Assembly: GCF_037975445.1 (NCBI RefSeq) | Contig: NZ_CP150254.1 | Location: forward strand, 2,602,001 to 2,666,000 | DNA length: 64,000 bases | Direction of reading: 5' to 3' | Source of the DNA: Peribacillus sp. FSL P2-0133 | Lineage (GTDB): Bacteria > Bacillota > Bacilli > Bacillales > DSM-1321 | Shown: positions 35,345 through 44,160 of the stretch, in pieces | Position numbering within the stretch: position 1 is the stretch's first letter | How the letters are laid out: each line of letters begins with the position of its first letter | The notes under the pieces: model-generated | What the model was told of the DNA's origin: nothing | What the model saw: only the letters and a program-made list of their open reading frames with translations | Database searches by the model: none | Translations under genes and position numbers: made by a program

Positions 35345-35459
35345 ATGGCTTGAAGGAATGGTGTCCCTGGAAGGTTAAGCATCATTCATGATGGATCTGC
35401 AGACTGCGGAGGAAAGGGTTTCACTAACTAATAGAATATAAATGGAGAGGAAGATGAAA

Positions 35460-36698
35460 ATGTCTCTTTTGCCTTTTACATATAGTATGCCGACACGGGT
35501 GGAGTGCGGTAACGGAATATCTGGAAAAACAGGGGAATTCATTAAGGATTTAGGTGTATCGAGTGTGCTAATCGTAACAGATAAAGGGGTTAGAGGAGCC
35601 GGTCTCTTACAAGGCATTGAAAAATCCCTTGCTTTGGCAAACCTTTATTTTGAGATTTACGATGAGGTAGAGCCTAATCCATCAGCTCAAACAATCCAAC
35701 AGGGGACAGTGTATCTTAAGCAACAAAAGATGGAGGCGGTTCTGGCTGTTGGCGGAGGAAGCAGCATTGACACAGCCAAGGGCATCGCGGCAATGGCTAC
35801 TAATCCCGGCCATATCCTGGATTATGAAGGAGTTGGTAAGATATCCAATCCTCCGCTCCCGATCATAGCAATCCCGACTACGGCTGGAACTGGCAGTGAA
35901 GCTACTAATTCGACAGTGGTAACGAATAAGGACACCTCTTTTAAACTAGGTGTACTTAGTTCTCTTCTGTTTCCAAAGCTAGCTATATTGGATCCTGCCC
36001 TTACATTAAATTTGCCTCAAGAGATTACTGCAGCTACTGGTATGGATGCTCTGACTCATGCAATTGAATCTTACACCTCCAAATCTGCCAACCCTGTCAG
36101 CAAGGCTTTCGCGATACAGGCCATTAAGATGATCAGTGAAAATTTAACACGATCGTACTTTGTGGGAACGGACATGGAAAGCAGGGAAAACATGCTTGTA
36201 GCCTCCCTGTTAGCTGGTGCAGCCTTTTCACAATCCCGCCTGGGTAATGTACACGCCATTTCCCATACATTTGGAGGAGTCTTTAATATCCCGCATGGCA
36301 TCGCAAATGCAGCACTATTGCCATTCGTCATGAGATTCAACCTGCCGGCATGTGAGAATCAGTATAGAGAAATTGCAATAGCTTTAGGAAGGGATGTAAG
36401 CGGTTTATCCAATGCGCAAGCAGCCGAGCAAGCAATCGAAACCATCATCGAAATGAATCGGAGCATGAATATTCCTCTTAATATTAAAGAGCTTGGAGTC
36501 TCATTGGATGTTTTGCCGAAATTAGTGGAAGATTCCATGCGAAGCGGTAACGTGGTCGTTAATCCAAGGCTGACGAAGGCATCGGATATCCAACTGATTA
36601 TAGAGAAGGCTTATGAGGGGGACTTTGAAGGTTTTAATAATGGTAATCGAAATGCAAGCAGTGCAAAAAATTCAGAAACGGCCATCGTGAATGTATAA
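35460..36698 (+). CDS. Iron-type (group III) alcohol dehydrogenase 2
   Basis: 412 residues with G-G-G-S-S-I-D-T-A-K near 98-107, P-T-T-A-G-T-G-S-E-A and metal ligands D196, H200, H265 and H279. Distinct in sequence from the preceding iron-type enzyme and lacking its insertion, so not a recent duplicate. ATG 35460 was preferred over two in-frame ATGs just upstream because ggagagg is then 9 nt away. Two different iron-type dehydrogenases next to two different ALDHs suggest two successive alcohol oxidations. Confidence 0.85.
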   Translation: MSLLPFTYSMPTRVECGNGISGKTGEFIKDLGVSSVLIVTDKGVRGAGLLQGIEKSLALANLYFEIYDEVEPNPSAQTIQQGTVYLKQQKMEAVLAVGGGSSIDTAKGIAAMATNPGHILDYEGVGKISNPPLPIIAIPTTAGTGSEATNSTVVTNKDTSFKLGVLSSLLFPKLAILDPALTLNLPQEITAATGMDALTHAIESYTSKSANPVSKAFAIQAIKMISENLTRSYFVGTDMESRENMLVASLLAGAAFSQSRLGNVHAISHTFGGVFNIPHGIANAALLPFVMRFNLPACENQYREIAIALGRDVSGLSNAQAAEQAIETIIEMNRSMNIPLNIKELGVSLDVLPKLVEDSMRSGNVVVNPRLTKASDIQLIIEKAYEGDFEGFNNGNRNASSAKNSETAIVNV

Positions 36699-36831
36699 AA
36701 ACCATTCAATTTGAAAATCACCTGGAATTTCAGGGGATTTCGAATCAGTTTCCCCTTTTTAACTTTTTTCGGACATATGGATTTCCCGCAGCATTTTTCT
36801 ACCTGAATATAATTATCTAATGAGGTGACGT

Positions 36832-38127
36832 ATGAAAAAGACCAATGGAAGATGGCTTGTAGTGGTACTCCTTTTCGTCGCAACAACAATCAATTATATG
36901 GATAGGGCAATTCTTGGCATTGCAGGACCCTCGATGATGAAGGATCTTTCGCTTTCGGCAGTCGAATTCGGGATATTGGGGTCAGCGTTCTTTTGGTCGT
37001 ATGCCTTAATGCAGATCCCGGTCGGGGTAATCGTTGATAAATTGGGGGCACGCTTAACGTATTCGATTGCCATCGTTTGGTGGTCGCTCTGTACGGTGTT
37101 TACTGGAATGGGACGTTCGCTTGGCGGACTGATCGGTATCCGCGTTTTAATGGGAATCGGAGAGGCTCCAGCGTTTCCAACCAATACGCGCGTTATTTCA
37201 GACTGGCTGCCGTCACATGAACGGGGCATTGCAAACGGGATTTTTAATTCTGGTACAGCTATCGGGATTGGCATAACGACACCCATTTTAGCATGGATCA
37301 TACAGACTTGGGGATGGCAAGCATCCTTTGTGGTAATTGGATCCACCGGTTTTGTATGGCTGGCATTCTGGTTATTCTTTTTCAAAAACCATCCAGAGCA
37401 AAGTAAGATTGCAAACGAGGCCGAAGTAGCCTATATCAAAGAGGAGCAAACTCAAACCGAAAAAGCAAAGACACTAAACATCTCACCATTTAAATTCTTC
37501 AAATTCAGAAGTGTTTACCCTATGTTATATGGCTTGTTTGCCCATAACTATCTTACTTATTTAATGATGACCTGGCTTCCCACTTATCTTGTAATCGAAA
37601 GGCAAATGACTCTTTTAAAAGCCGGATTTTTCACGATGCTGCCTTGGATCATGTCCTTTCTGGGGAATATTCTAGGAGGGGTGTTGTCGGATTTCTTAAT
37701 TAAAAGAGGCTGGAATTCCATCAAAGCAAGAAAGACTGTTTTAACCATCGGCATGCTTTTTCCATTAGCCATTATACCGACTATCTATACAGACAGCGCC
37801 ATAATGGCACTTACGTATATCTCAATAGCAATCGGCGGTGAAGGATTGGCTGCGGGCATTCTCTGGGCCACTGTTTCGGATGTTGCTCCAAAGGGTGCGG
37901 AAGGAAAGCTTGCAGGGCTGCAAAACTTCGTAGGGAACCTCGCTGGCTGGATAGCTCCAGTCGCAACAGGGATCTTAATAACGAAGTTCAATAATTTCAA
38001 TATAGCCCTGATCATACCTGTAGTCATTTGCCTTATTGCTGCTGTGGGGTATACCTTCGTTCTTAAAAATGAAAGGATTTCCATTAACACGGACATTGAC
38101 GGGGGAACTAAAGTTTCAGGACTCTAA
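36832..38127 (+). CDS. MFS transporter, anion:cation symporter family
   Basis: 431 residues, twelve predicted membrane helices, no signal peptide. N-terminal V-V-V-L-L-F-V-A-T-T-I-N-Y-M-D-R is the ACS-family signature (hexuronate, galactonate, phthalate and related carboxylate transporters), with motif A-like GVIVDKLGAR after helix 2. The central loop is charged. The start follows gaggtgacgt. Its position in the operon predicts uptake of an organic anion that the neighbouring dehydrogenases oxidise. Confidence 0.87.
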   Translation: MKKTNGRWLVVVLLFVATTINYMDRAILGIAGPSMMKDLSLSAVEFGILGSAFFWSYALMQIPVGVIVDKLGARLTYSIAIVWWSLCTVFTGMGRSLGGLIGIRVLMGIGEAPAFPTNTRVISDWLPSHERGIANGIFNSGTAIGIGITTPILAWIIQTWGWQASFVVIGSTGFVWLAFWLFFFKNHPEQSKIANEAEVAYIKEEQTQTEKAKTLNISPFKFFKFRSVYPMLYGLFAHNYLTYLMMTWLPTYLVIERQMTLLKAGFFTMLPWIMSFLGNILGGVLSDFLIKRGWNSIKARKTVLTIGMLFPLAIIPTIYTDSAIMALTYISIAIGGEGLAAGILWATVSDVAPKGAEGKLAGLQNFVGNLAGWIAPVATGILITKFNNFNIALIIPVVICLIAAVGYTFVLKNERISINTDIDGGTKVSGL

Positions 38128-38139
38128 TCTTTTTGTGTA

Positions 38140-38157
38140 TATAATGAAGCGCTTTGC
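38140..38157 (+). promoter_or_regulatory. Possible internal promoter and cre-like site before the second ALDH
   Basis: A perfect TATAAT (38140-38145) overlaps a second palindromic core gaagcgcttt (38146 onward), the core also found at 32565. The -35 is not clear, so this is tentative. Confidence 0.3.
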
Positions 38158-38185
38158 AAATTCAACGAAAAAAGGAGACATATTC

Positions 38186-39649
38186 ATGCTGAAAACTAGT
38201 GGATTAGTCAATTTATCTGAACTGAAAATGTATGTGAACGGTGAATGGACTGCAGCACTTAACGGAGAAACTTTACCAGTAACAAATCCATCAACAGGGA
38301 AAGTGGTGGCAAGGATTCCAAATGGAGGACGCCAAGAAACGCATGCGGCCATTGCAGCTGCTGAGGAAGCGTTTAAAACCTGGTCAAAACTGACGGCACA
38401 GGAACGCAGTAAATATCTAAAAATATTGCATGACCTTATGCATGAATATAAAGATGAATTAGCAGAAATCATGAGTATGGAAATGGGCAAGCCCTTAACG
38501 GAAGCCCGGGGTGAAGTGGATTTTGCTGCAAGCTACCTGGAATGGTTTGCTGAAGAAGGACGCCGGATTTATGGGGAAACGATCCCTGCTTCTGCTGCAA
38601 ATAAAAGGCTATCGGTGATTCGCCAGCCGATTGGAGTGGTCGCTTCCATTACCCCTTGGAATTTCCCGTTGGCCATGATGACGCGGAAAGTAGGACCTGC
38701 CATGGCCGCTGGATGTACAGTCATTGTCAAGCCTGCAAAACAATCTCCTATTAGTGCGTTAGCGTTTGGTAAATTGGTGGAAATGGCGGGAGTGCCTGCT
38801 GGAGTGGTCAGTATCGTAACAGGGAGTGCCGGACCTATTTCGGATGAAATTTTTGAAAATCCGGTAGTAAGGAAAATTTCTTTTACAGGATCTACTGAAG
38901 TAGGCAAATTGCTGGTTACCAAGTCAGCCCCGCAGCTCAAGAGACTTTCCCTTGAGCTTGGGGGACACGCGCCGTTTATCGTCTTTGAGGATGCTGATTT
39001 GGAAGCCGCAGCAGCTGGTGCCGTTGCAAGCAAGTTCAGGAACACCGGACAAACGTGCGTATGCGCAAATCGAATTTACGTCCACCGTTCTGTCATCAAT
39101 AAATTCTCTGCACTTTTTGTTGAAAAGGTACAAGCTCTAAAAGTCGGAAATAGCATCGATCCAACCGTTGAAGTCGGGCCTCTTGTCAGCAGTGATGGCC
39201 TGGAAAAGGTAGAGGAACATGTACAAGATGCCTTGGATAAAGGTGCCAGCCTTCTTTGTGGCGGACAAAGAGTTGAAGGGGAATTGACTGATGGATTATT
39301 CTATGAACCGACCGTTCTGGGTGGAGTGAACAAGGATATGCTCATCACATACCAGGAAACATTTGGACCGGTCGCACCAATCATCCCGTTTGATACAGAA
39401 GAAGAGGTGATCGAGCTTGCCAACAATACAGAGTACGGGCTGGCCGCTTATTTTTACACACAGAATATAAGCAGGGGAGTCAGGGTATCCGAAGCTCTGG
39501 AGTTCGGCATCATCGGATACAACGACGCCATTCCCACCGTTGCACAAGCCCCATTTGGCGGCATGAAAGAAAGCGGCATGGGGAGGGAAGGCGGCCATCA
39601 AGGCCTTGATGAATATTTAGAAGAAAAATATATATCGATGGGTTTTTAA
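38186..39649 (+). CDS. gabD: Succinate-semialdehyde dehydrogenase-like ALDH (GabD type)
   Basis: 487-residue ALDH. Cofactor block ITPWNFPLAMMTRKVGPAMA, general base E257 in LSLELGGHAPFIV, and nucleophile C291 in NTGQTCVCANR. The paired cysteines C291/C293 are typical of GabD-type succinate-semialdehyde dehydrogenases. The start was moved 150 bases into the longest frame, to ATG 38186 with aaaggag upstream. Final gene of the cluster; it could turn a four-carbon semialdehyde into succinate, linking the pathway to the TCA cycle. Glutarate semialdehyde is an alternative substrate. Confidence 0.87.
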   Translation: MLKTSGLVNLSELKMYVNGEWTAALNGETLPVTNPSTGKVVARIPNGGRQETHAAIAAAEEAFKTWSKLTAQERSKYLKILHDLMHEYKDELAEIMSMEMGKPLTEARGEVDFAASYLEWFAEEGRRIYGETIPASAANKRLSVIRQPIGVVASITPWNFPLAMMTRKVGPAMAAGCTVIVKPAKQSPISALAFGKLVEMAGVPAGVVSIVTGSAGPISDEIFENPVVRKISFTGSTEVGKLLVTKSAPQLKRLSLELGGHAPFIVFEDADLEAAAAGAVASKFRNTGQTCVCANRIYVHRSVINKFSALFVEKVQALKVGNSIDPTVEVGPLVSSDGLEKVEEHVQDALDKGASLLCGGQRVEGELTDGLFYEPTVLGGVNKDMLITYQETFGPVAPIIPFDTEEEVIELANNTEYGLAAYFYTQNISRGVRVSEALEFGIIGYNDAIPTVAQAPFGGMKESGMGREGGHQGLDEYLEEKYISMGF

Positions 39650-39660
39650 AATAGGGCAAG

Positions 39661-39700
39661 AAAAGGCTTAAGGTGAAGTCGAATCCTTAAGCCTTTCCTT
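39661..39700 (+). terminator. Terminator of the catabolic cluster
   Basis: aaaggcttaagg/ccttaagccttt, perfect 12-bp stem just after the last stop. Confidence 0.75.
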
Positions 39701-39780
39701 CCGAAGTAATGCACCGTGTCATAGCGATGGCATCAGGTGGGATGGATTAGTTACCTCTCATCGCTTCCAGAAAAAATTAA

Positions 39781-39816
39781 ACAACCTGAGTCCATATCAA
39801 TATAGAACTCAGGTTG
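39781..39816 (-). terminator. Terminator facing yoxD
   Basis: Stem caacctgagt/actcaggttg with a loop of about 15 nt; on the minus strand it is followed by tttaatttttt, so it terminates the SDR gene to its right. Confidence 0.6.
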
Positions 39817-39990
39817 CTTAATTGGTCTTTTTTATTTCTGTCTATTTGACTGGGGTCACTCCACAATACAGAGATTATCTTCTTTAGGCTGCCTAATCCC
39901 TTTTTTTAAAATTTCCTTTGCAAAGGGTACACTTTACAACAAGCCTACTTCTTAACCAATATAGACAAGAAGAGACGATCGCTTCTCAAA

Positions 39991-40707
39991 TTAAGGATTA
40001 GTTGACCATAATCCTGAAGTCTTTACTAGGACTCTTGGATGAAGCTTTAACCCGGCTACAAGCAGCTCTGCTAAATCCTCTGATTGCATAACATTTTCAG
40101 GATTTCCACTAATAAGATTGGTTTCAATGGCCAAATCAGTTGCAACTGTACTTGGTGTTAAAGCCGTTACACGGATATTATGCTTTCTTACCTCTAGCAT
40201 GAGTGATTCCGTTAGTCCTAAAACAGCAAATTTAGAAGCGCTGTAAGCACTTGTAACAGGTGCTCCTTTTTGGCCCGCAGTTGAGGAGATATTCACAATA
40301 TCTCCTGATTTTCTTTCAATCATATCAGGTAAAACGGCTCTTGTTACATTATATACACCCATCAAGTTTACTCGGATGATGTTTTCCCATTCTTCAGGAG
40401 TTAAATCAAGAAAACCGCCAAATTTAGCTATACCTGCATTGTTGATTAAAATATCAATAGAACCTAGGTCTGATTTGATGTGTTCAACAGCTTGATGAAC
40501 TGCTTCAAGATCGGCTACATCTGCTGTCGCTGCTGAAACGTTCACATCATATTGCTCTAGTTCCGCGGTTACCTTTTCAAGATTTGACATCGTTAATCCA
40601 ATCAATCCTAAATGAACTCCTTCTTTTGCTAAAGCAATCGCTGTAGCACGCCCGATTCCTCTGCCAGCCCCAGTAATTAAAGCAGTTTTTCCTTTTAATG
40701 AAATCAT
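39991..40707 (-). CDS. yoxD: Short-chain dehydrogenase/reductase, 3-oxoacyl-ACP reductase-like (YoxD)
   Basis: 238-residue classical SDR. NADP motif T-G-A-G-R-G-I-G-R at 12-20, N-N-A-G near 88, catalytic S-S/Y-x-x-x-K as [20 protein letters not shown] followed by K-F-A-V. The ending [10 protein letters not shown] and length match B. subtilis YoxD from memory. It reduces a ketone to an alcohol with NAD(P)H; the FabG-like name is general and the substrate is unknown. Single gene between two terminators. Confidence 0.87.
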   Translation of the reverse strand: MISLKGKTALITGAGRGIGRATAIALAKEGVHLGLIGLTMSNLEKVTAELEQYDVNVSAATADVADLEAVHQAVEHIKSDLGSIDILINNAGIAKFGGFLDLTPEEWENIIRVNLMGVYNVTRAVLPDMIERKSGDIVNISSTAGQKGAPVTSAYSASKFAVLGLTESLMLEVRKHNIRVTALTPSTVATDLAIETNLISGNPENVMQSEDLAELLVAGLKLHPRVLVKTSGLWSTNP

Positions 40708-40773
40708 GCTATCATTCCTTTTTAAAAAATTTTAGAATAATTGTTAATAATAACAAAATAATGTTTTAAAGAC

Positions 40774-40823
40774 TAACCAAAAGACCGCAAAGTTTCTTTA
40801 GTATGTCTGCGGTCTTTTGGTTA
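40774..40823 (-). terminator. Terminator of the hxlAB operon
   Basis: 16-bp perfect stem taaccaaaagaccgca/tgcggtcttttggtta with an 18-nt loop, between hxlB and yoxD. Confidence 0.8.
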
Positions 40824-40844
40824 TTACATTCTTAGGACTATGTT

Positions 40845-41402
40845 TTATTCAAGATTGGCATGTCTGCCATACATATTATTGGTATCTAATCCCTTTTTCT
40901 CCATGAATCTCAAGATGACGGCATCATAAAAAAGTAAAAGGGTCTGCTCAAATAGTGAGCCCATTGGTTGGATGGTTTTATAATCGCCCTCTGATTGGTC
41001 TTTCGGGGATCCAGGCAATTTAATGGTGATATCTGCTAACTGTCCAATAGTGGAATCAGGGAATATCGTGACAGTTGCAATTTTACCACCAATGCTTTTT
41101 GCTTTTTCAGCCAAGGAGACTAAGCTTTTCGTTTCCCCGGATCCGGATCCGATGATTAAGATATCCTCTTTTTCAAAGTTGGGAGTTACAGTTTCACCGA
41201 TTACATAAGAATCAATTCCCATATGCATCATCCGCATGGCGAAGGATTTGGCCATGAATCCTGATCTGCCTGCACCGGCTACAAAAACTTTCTTTGATTC
41301 AAGAATCCCATTAACCAGTTTTTCAGCTTCTTCGTTAGCTATTAAGTCTACTGAACGATTTAGCTCTTTTATGATTTCAGCTAAATATTGAGAAGTCTGC
41401 AT
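40845..41402 (-). CDS. hxlB: 6-phospho-3-hexuloisomerase
   Basis: 185-residue SIS-domain isomerase converting hexulose-6-phosphate to fructose-6-phosphate, the second ribulose-monophosphate step. G-A-G-R-S-G-F-M-A-K at about 43-52 and I-G-S-G-S-G-E-T near 84 form the phosphosugar-binding loops, and the C-terminal G-S-L-F-E-Q-T-L-L helix is typical. It follows hxlA with an 8-base gap. Serves formaldehyde detoxification in non-methylotrophic bacilli. Confidence 0.92.
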   Translation of the reverse strand: MQTSQYLAEIIKELNRSVDLIANEEAEKLVNGILESKKVFVAGAGRSGFMAKSFAMRMMHMGIDSYVIGETVTPNFEKEDILIIGSGSGETKSLVSLAEKAKSIGGKIATVTIFPDSTIGQLADITIKLPGSPKDQSEGDYKTIQPMGSLFEQTLLLFYDAVILRFMEKKGLDTNNMYGRHANLE

Positions 41403-41410
41403 GATGGATA

Positions 41411-42043
41411 TTAGCCTTGTTTTACTAATTTTTGTATTTGGGCAGCTGTCCCTTTAATATCAGCTTGTCCAGTGATACCTCCACCAACAATGACAAGGTC
41501 AGGTTGTGCTTTAATGACTTCCGGAAGTGTATCTAATTTTATGCCGCCTGCTACAGCAGTTTTTGCATTTTTTACAACACGTTTAATGGTTTGAAGGTCC
41601 TCAAAAGAATTTTTTCCAACAGCTTGAAGATCGTAGCCAGTGTGCACACAGATGTAGTCGACGCCAAATGCATCCACTTCTTTAGCACGAGTTTCAAGAT
41701 CTTTCACAGCGATCATATCAACAAGGATTTTTTTGCCTTGTTTTCTAGCTTCTTCAACAGCCCCTTTGATGGACATATCTTCAGCTGCACCAAGAATCGT
41801 GATGATATCAGCGCCAGCTTCAGATGCTTTCATCACTTCATAACCGGCTGCATCCATAATTTTTAGGTCGGCTAATACTTTCAAAGAAGGGAAAGCTTCT
41901 TTCATTTCTTTAACAGCCCTAAGCCCTTCATTAATAACCACAGGTGTACCGATTTCTACGATATCAACATATTCCTCCACTTGTTTAACCAATTCAATAC
42001 CTTCTTGAATGTTTACTAAATCCAGTGCCAATTGTAATTCCAT
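41411..42043 (-). CDS. hxlA: 3-hexulose-6-phosphate synthase
   Basis: 210-residue TIM-barrel of the orotidine decarboxylase superfamily, condensing formaldehyde with ribulose-5-phosphate. The catalytic D-x-K-x-x-D motif is D59-L-K-I-M-D64, with V-E-I-G-T-P and A-V-A-G-G-I-K segments as phosphate/metal contacts. The start has aggagt upstream. First gene of the hxlAB operon, with hxlR divergent, exactly the B. subtilis arrangement. Confidence 0.93.
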   Translation of the reverse strand: MELQLALDLVNIQEGIELVKQVEEYVDIVEIGTPVVINEGLRAVKEMKEAFPSLKVLADLKIMDAAGYEVMKASEAGADIITILGAAEDMSIKGAVEEARKQGKKILVDMIAVKDLETRAKEVDAFGVDYICVHTGYDLQAVGKNSFEDLQTIKRVVKNAKTAVAGGIKLDTLPEVIKAQPDLVIVGGGITGQADIKGTAAQIQKLVKQG

Positions 42044-42152
42044 TTATCCTTCACTCCTAATAGTATGTTTTAGTTTGTTGCACAGTAAGTATGTCCCTCT
42101 GGCACTCAATCATTGCACAGCAAGAAATTCATATCGACTGTACAATGTATCG

Positions 42153-42220
42153 TATACTAAGTATAATATTTTTGTAAGTACGCACTTTAATTTTACATAG
42201 TGTTAAAAAGTATACTATGT
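42153..42220. promoter_or_regulatory. hxl intergenic control region with HxlR-type sites
   Basis: Contains the palindrome TATACTAAGTATA (42153-42165), the block tgtaagtacgcacttta (42173-42189), the block acatagtgttaaaaagtatac (42195-42215) and an acatagt/actatgt repeat (42195-42220). The repeated GTATACT core suggests HxlR binding. Two blocks recur inverted beyond hxlR. Confidence 0.55.
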
Positions 42221-42251
42221 GATTTAGGATTTATATTTGGAGGTGGTTTGA

Positions 42252-42617
42252 ATGACAAGGCTACAGAATAAAACATTCAATTGTGAGAAGGAATTGACCC
42301 TTTCTGTTATTGGGGGGAAATGGAAGATGCTTGTTTTATGGCACCTAGGCAAGCAGGGGACCAAGCGTTTTGGTGAACTGAAGGCTCTTATGCCGGGCAT
42401 CACTCAAAGAATGCTCGTTAACCAGCTTCGAGAGCTGGAAGAAGATCTTATTGTTCATCGCGAAGTCTATCCAATTGTACCTCCCAAAGTGGAATACTCT
42501 CTGACAGAACAAGGAGAAAGCCTGATGCCGATTCTTGATTCGATGTATAATTGGGGTAAAAATTATATGGAGAATAATGTTGGGGACCAAGTAAAAAGAA
42601 AAGAGGATATCAAGTAG
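42252..42617 (+). CDS. hxlR: HxlR-family formaldehyde-responsive activator
   Basis: 121-residue winged-helix regulator. C14 lies in the N-terminal [16 protein letters not shown], the cysteine used by HxlR proteins to sense formaldehyde; the recognition region is [20 protein letters not shown] and the wing [10 protein letters not shown]. Transcribed divergently from hxlA, which it should activate. The start has ggaggtggt 7 nt upstream. Ends before a clear terminator. Confidence 0.9.
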   Translation: MTRLQNKTFNCEKELTLSVIGGKWKMLVLWHLGKQGTKRFGELKALMPGITQRMLVNQLRELEEDLIVHREVYPIVPPKVEYSLTEQGESLMPILDSMYNWGKNYMENNVGDQVKRKEDIK

Positions 42618-42730
42618 AAAAACTATCCCTTCTTCCTTATTCAAAGATGTTTTCTCCTTTTTCTTTACCTTGATATGGTCACGTATCAAATTAAGGTAGA
42701 GAAAAGCACAACATTTTATAATCAGTTATT

Positions 42731-42780
42731 AAAAGCCAAGGTTAGCGATTTTTGTATAGTCGCTGACCTTGGCTTTTTCA
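42731..42780 (+). terminator. Terminator of hxlR
   Basis: aaaagccaaggttagcga with tcgctgaccttggctttt, 18-bp stem with one mismatch, T-run after. Confidence 0.85.
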
Positions 42781-42905
42781 CATGCACCCGGCATGGGTGC
42801 AAATCTCTAGCCAGGGTGGTGTACGGTTAGCTTAATGAAGGAGTGTCTACTCAGAGGGGAAAACCTTTTCGTTTCTAGGAATATTATACAAAGACCCAGT
42901 AATTG

Positions 42906-42967
42906 GTATACTTTATTACACTATGTAATTTTACTGATACTATTTAATTATAAAGTGCGTACTTACA
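42906..42967. repeat. Inverted copy of the hxl control blocks, downstream of hxlR
   Basis: gtatactttattacactatg (42906 onward) is the reverse complement of the 42195-42215 block with 19 of 21 matches, and taaagtgcgtacttaca (42951-42967) is an exact inverted copy of 42173-42189. An extra 16-19 bases separate the two blocks here. hxlR is thus flanked by inverted control regions. Confidence 0.7.
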
Positions 42968-43020
42968 GGGGTACCACCAGCAAAACGCGAATTTACAACG
43001 TTAAGGAAATACCAATATTA

Positions 43021-43066
43021 AAAAGCCCAATTTCTCAGCATTAAATTGAGAAATTGGGCTTTTTTC
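43021..43066. terminator. Rho-independent terminator
   Basis: 17-bp stem aaaagcccaatttctca/tgagaaattgggctttt with T-run, no recognisable gene immediately upstream. Confidence 0.8.
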
Positions 43067-43322
43067 CATACTGTAGATAATGCCTCGATTGTGGAAGATC
43101 AATAAATTTGAACAAAAAAGTGAATATTGATCTGCCGCATTTTTCACTGCTACGACTGCTTTGGCATAATCCGGATGACAATGACAAACACTGTATAAGG
43201 AGGCTCTAATTATGTTCAGATTGATTGGGTCCGTAAATAGTATTCTGACTATATTTAGATAACTAACATGCTTGGTAGTAGGTATTAACTTCGATTGATA
43301 TCCTTATAGGGGAAAATTCAAA

Positions 43323-43350
43323 TTGACATATCGGAAATTAATGATATTAT
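43323..43350 (+). promoter_or_regulatory. Sigma-A promoter of the ArsR gene (predicted leaderless)
   Basis: TTGACA 43323-43328, 16-bp spacer, TATTAT 43345-43350. Only six bases separate the -10 from ATG 43357, so the transcript would begin at or next to the start codon. Confidence 0.6.
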
Positions 43351-43356
43351 AAACAT

Positions 43357-43665
43357 ATGGATATCATAGAAATCTTTAAAGCATTGTCTAATGAAAAACG
43401 TTTGCAGATTTTGAAGTGGTTAAAAGAGCCTGAAAACTATTTTACACTCCCTATTTCTGAAGGGGTTAGCTTTGAGAAAGAGGGTGTATGCGTATCACAG
43501 CTGCATCATAAGTTAAATGTAACACAATCAACGGTTTCTCAATATCTTACTATGTTACATCGGGCTGGGCTACTCGAAGCAACGCGTAAGGGGAAGTGGA
43601 CATACTATAAGCGTAATGAAGAAGTTATTAAGGAAATAAGCAATTACATTGAGAAAGAGATTTGA
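43357..43665 (+). CDS. ArsR-family winged-helix regulator
   Basis: 102 residues with I-F-K-A-L-S-N-E-K-R-L-Q-I-L at the N-terminus and the recognition segment LHHKLNVTQSTVSQYLTMLH followed by a wing K-G-K-W-T-Y-Y-K-R. A single cysteine (V-C-V-S-Q-L) lies before the recognition helix, without the CxC metal pair, so redox or small-molecule sensing is as likely as metal sensing. No Shine-Dalgarno precedes ATG 43357, and a promoter abuts it, fitting a leaderless mRNA. It probably regulates the flavin oxidoreductase genes downstream. Confidence 0.85.
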   Translation: MDIIEIFKALSNEKRLQILKWLKEPENYFTLPISEGVSFEKEGVCVSQLHHKLNVTQSTVSQYLTMLHRAGLLEATRKGKWTYYKRNEEVIKEISNYIEKEI

Positions 43666-43667
43666 GG

Positions 43668-43702
43668 ATTAAAGTGAATTGCTTGAAGCAATTCACTTTA
43701 AT
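43668..43702. repeat. 17-bp perfect palindrome after the ArsR gene
   Basis: attaaagtgaattgctt, one base, then aagcaattcactttaat. Overlaps the ArsR stop region; with a one-base loop it may work as an operator or terminator. Confidence 0.6.
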
Positions 43703-44025
43703 TAATTACTATATATCGATATTTCAGAATATGTAAATATGTTAGGGTGTATATTTTTTTATTAAAATAAATCGTTAATTCGCGATATATTAATTTACTA
43801 TATACGCTTCTAGGATTTCAGCTTTATTTAAGGAGCTGATTTATTAATTATAGTAAGGAAGAGATTTAGGCGAATTTAGAAATGGTGTCCATAAGAATAA
43901 GGATGAAGTATTCGCTTTTGTTTCCTATTGATCCAATACAATCCGTTGCTTAATAATATACTGAAATTCTAAGAGATGAAAAGGGAGAAAATTAAAATGA
44001 ACAAATTTGAAAAACATAATTGAAG
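43703..44025. other. AT-rich spacer, nothing recognised
   Basis: Roughly 320 bases of AT-rich sequence after the palindrome. A ribosome-binding-like aagggagaaaatt precedes ATG 43997, but that frame stops after a few codons; it probably began the decayed oxidoreductase that follows. Confidence 0.4.
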
Positions 44026-44160
44026 GTTGGCAGTGGTGGAATCCTGCTTCCACAGTATAGTGCATATAAGGTGGCTACCCAGCTATTTCAATTACAATCA
44101 CTTTTTCCCGTAAGAATAGAGGCAGGTGTCGGACGTTCACCTGGTAGAAATGAAACGAAT
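44026..44160 (+). pseudogene. Luciferase-like monooxygenase remnant
   Basis: Reads V-G-S-G-G-I-L-L-P-Q-Y-S-A-Y-K-V-A-T-Q, then QSLFPVRIEAGVGRSPGRNE. This is the flavin-binding strand/loop region (GSGGxxLPxYxxxKVAxQ, FPxRIxxGxGRxPG) of the same subfamily as the genes at 45240 and 46349. Only about 45 residues remain, and the frame runs into an ArsR remnant. Confidence 0.7.

Noticed and set aside
42780-42835. Group II intron or retron end suggested by the gcaccc/gggtgc hairpin and the gccagggtggtgtacggtta stretch
   Set aside because: No reverse transcriptase, no domain V and no intron boundary nearby; left as unexplained hairpin sequence.
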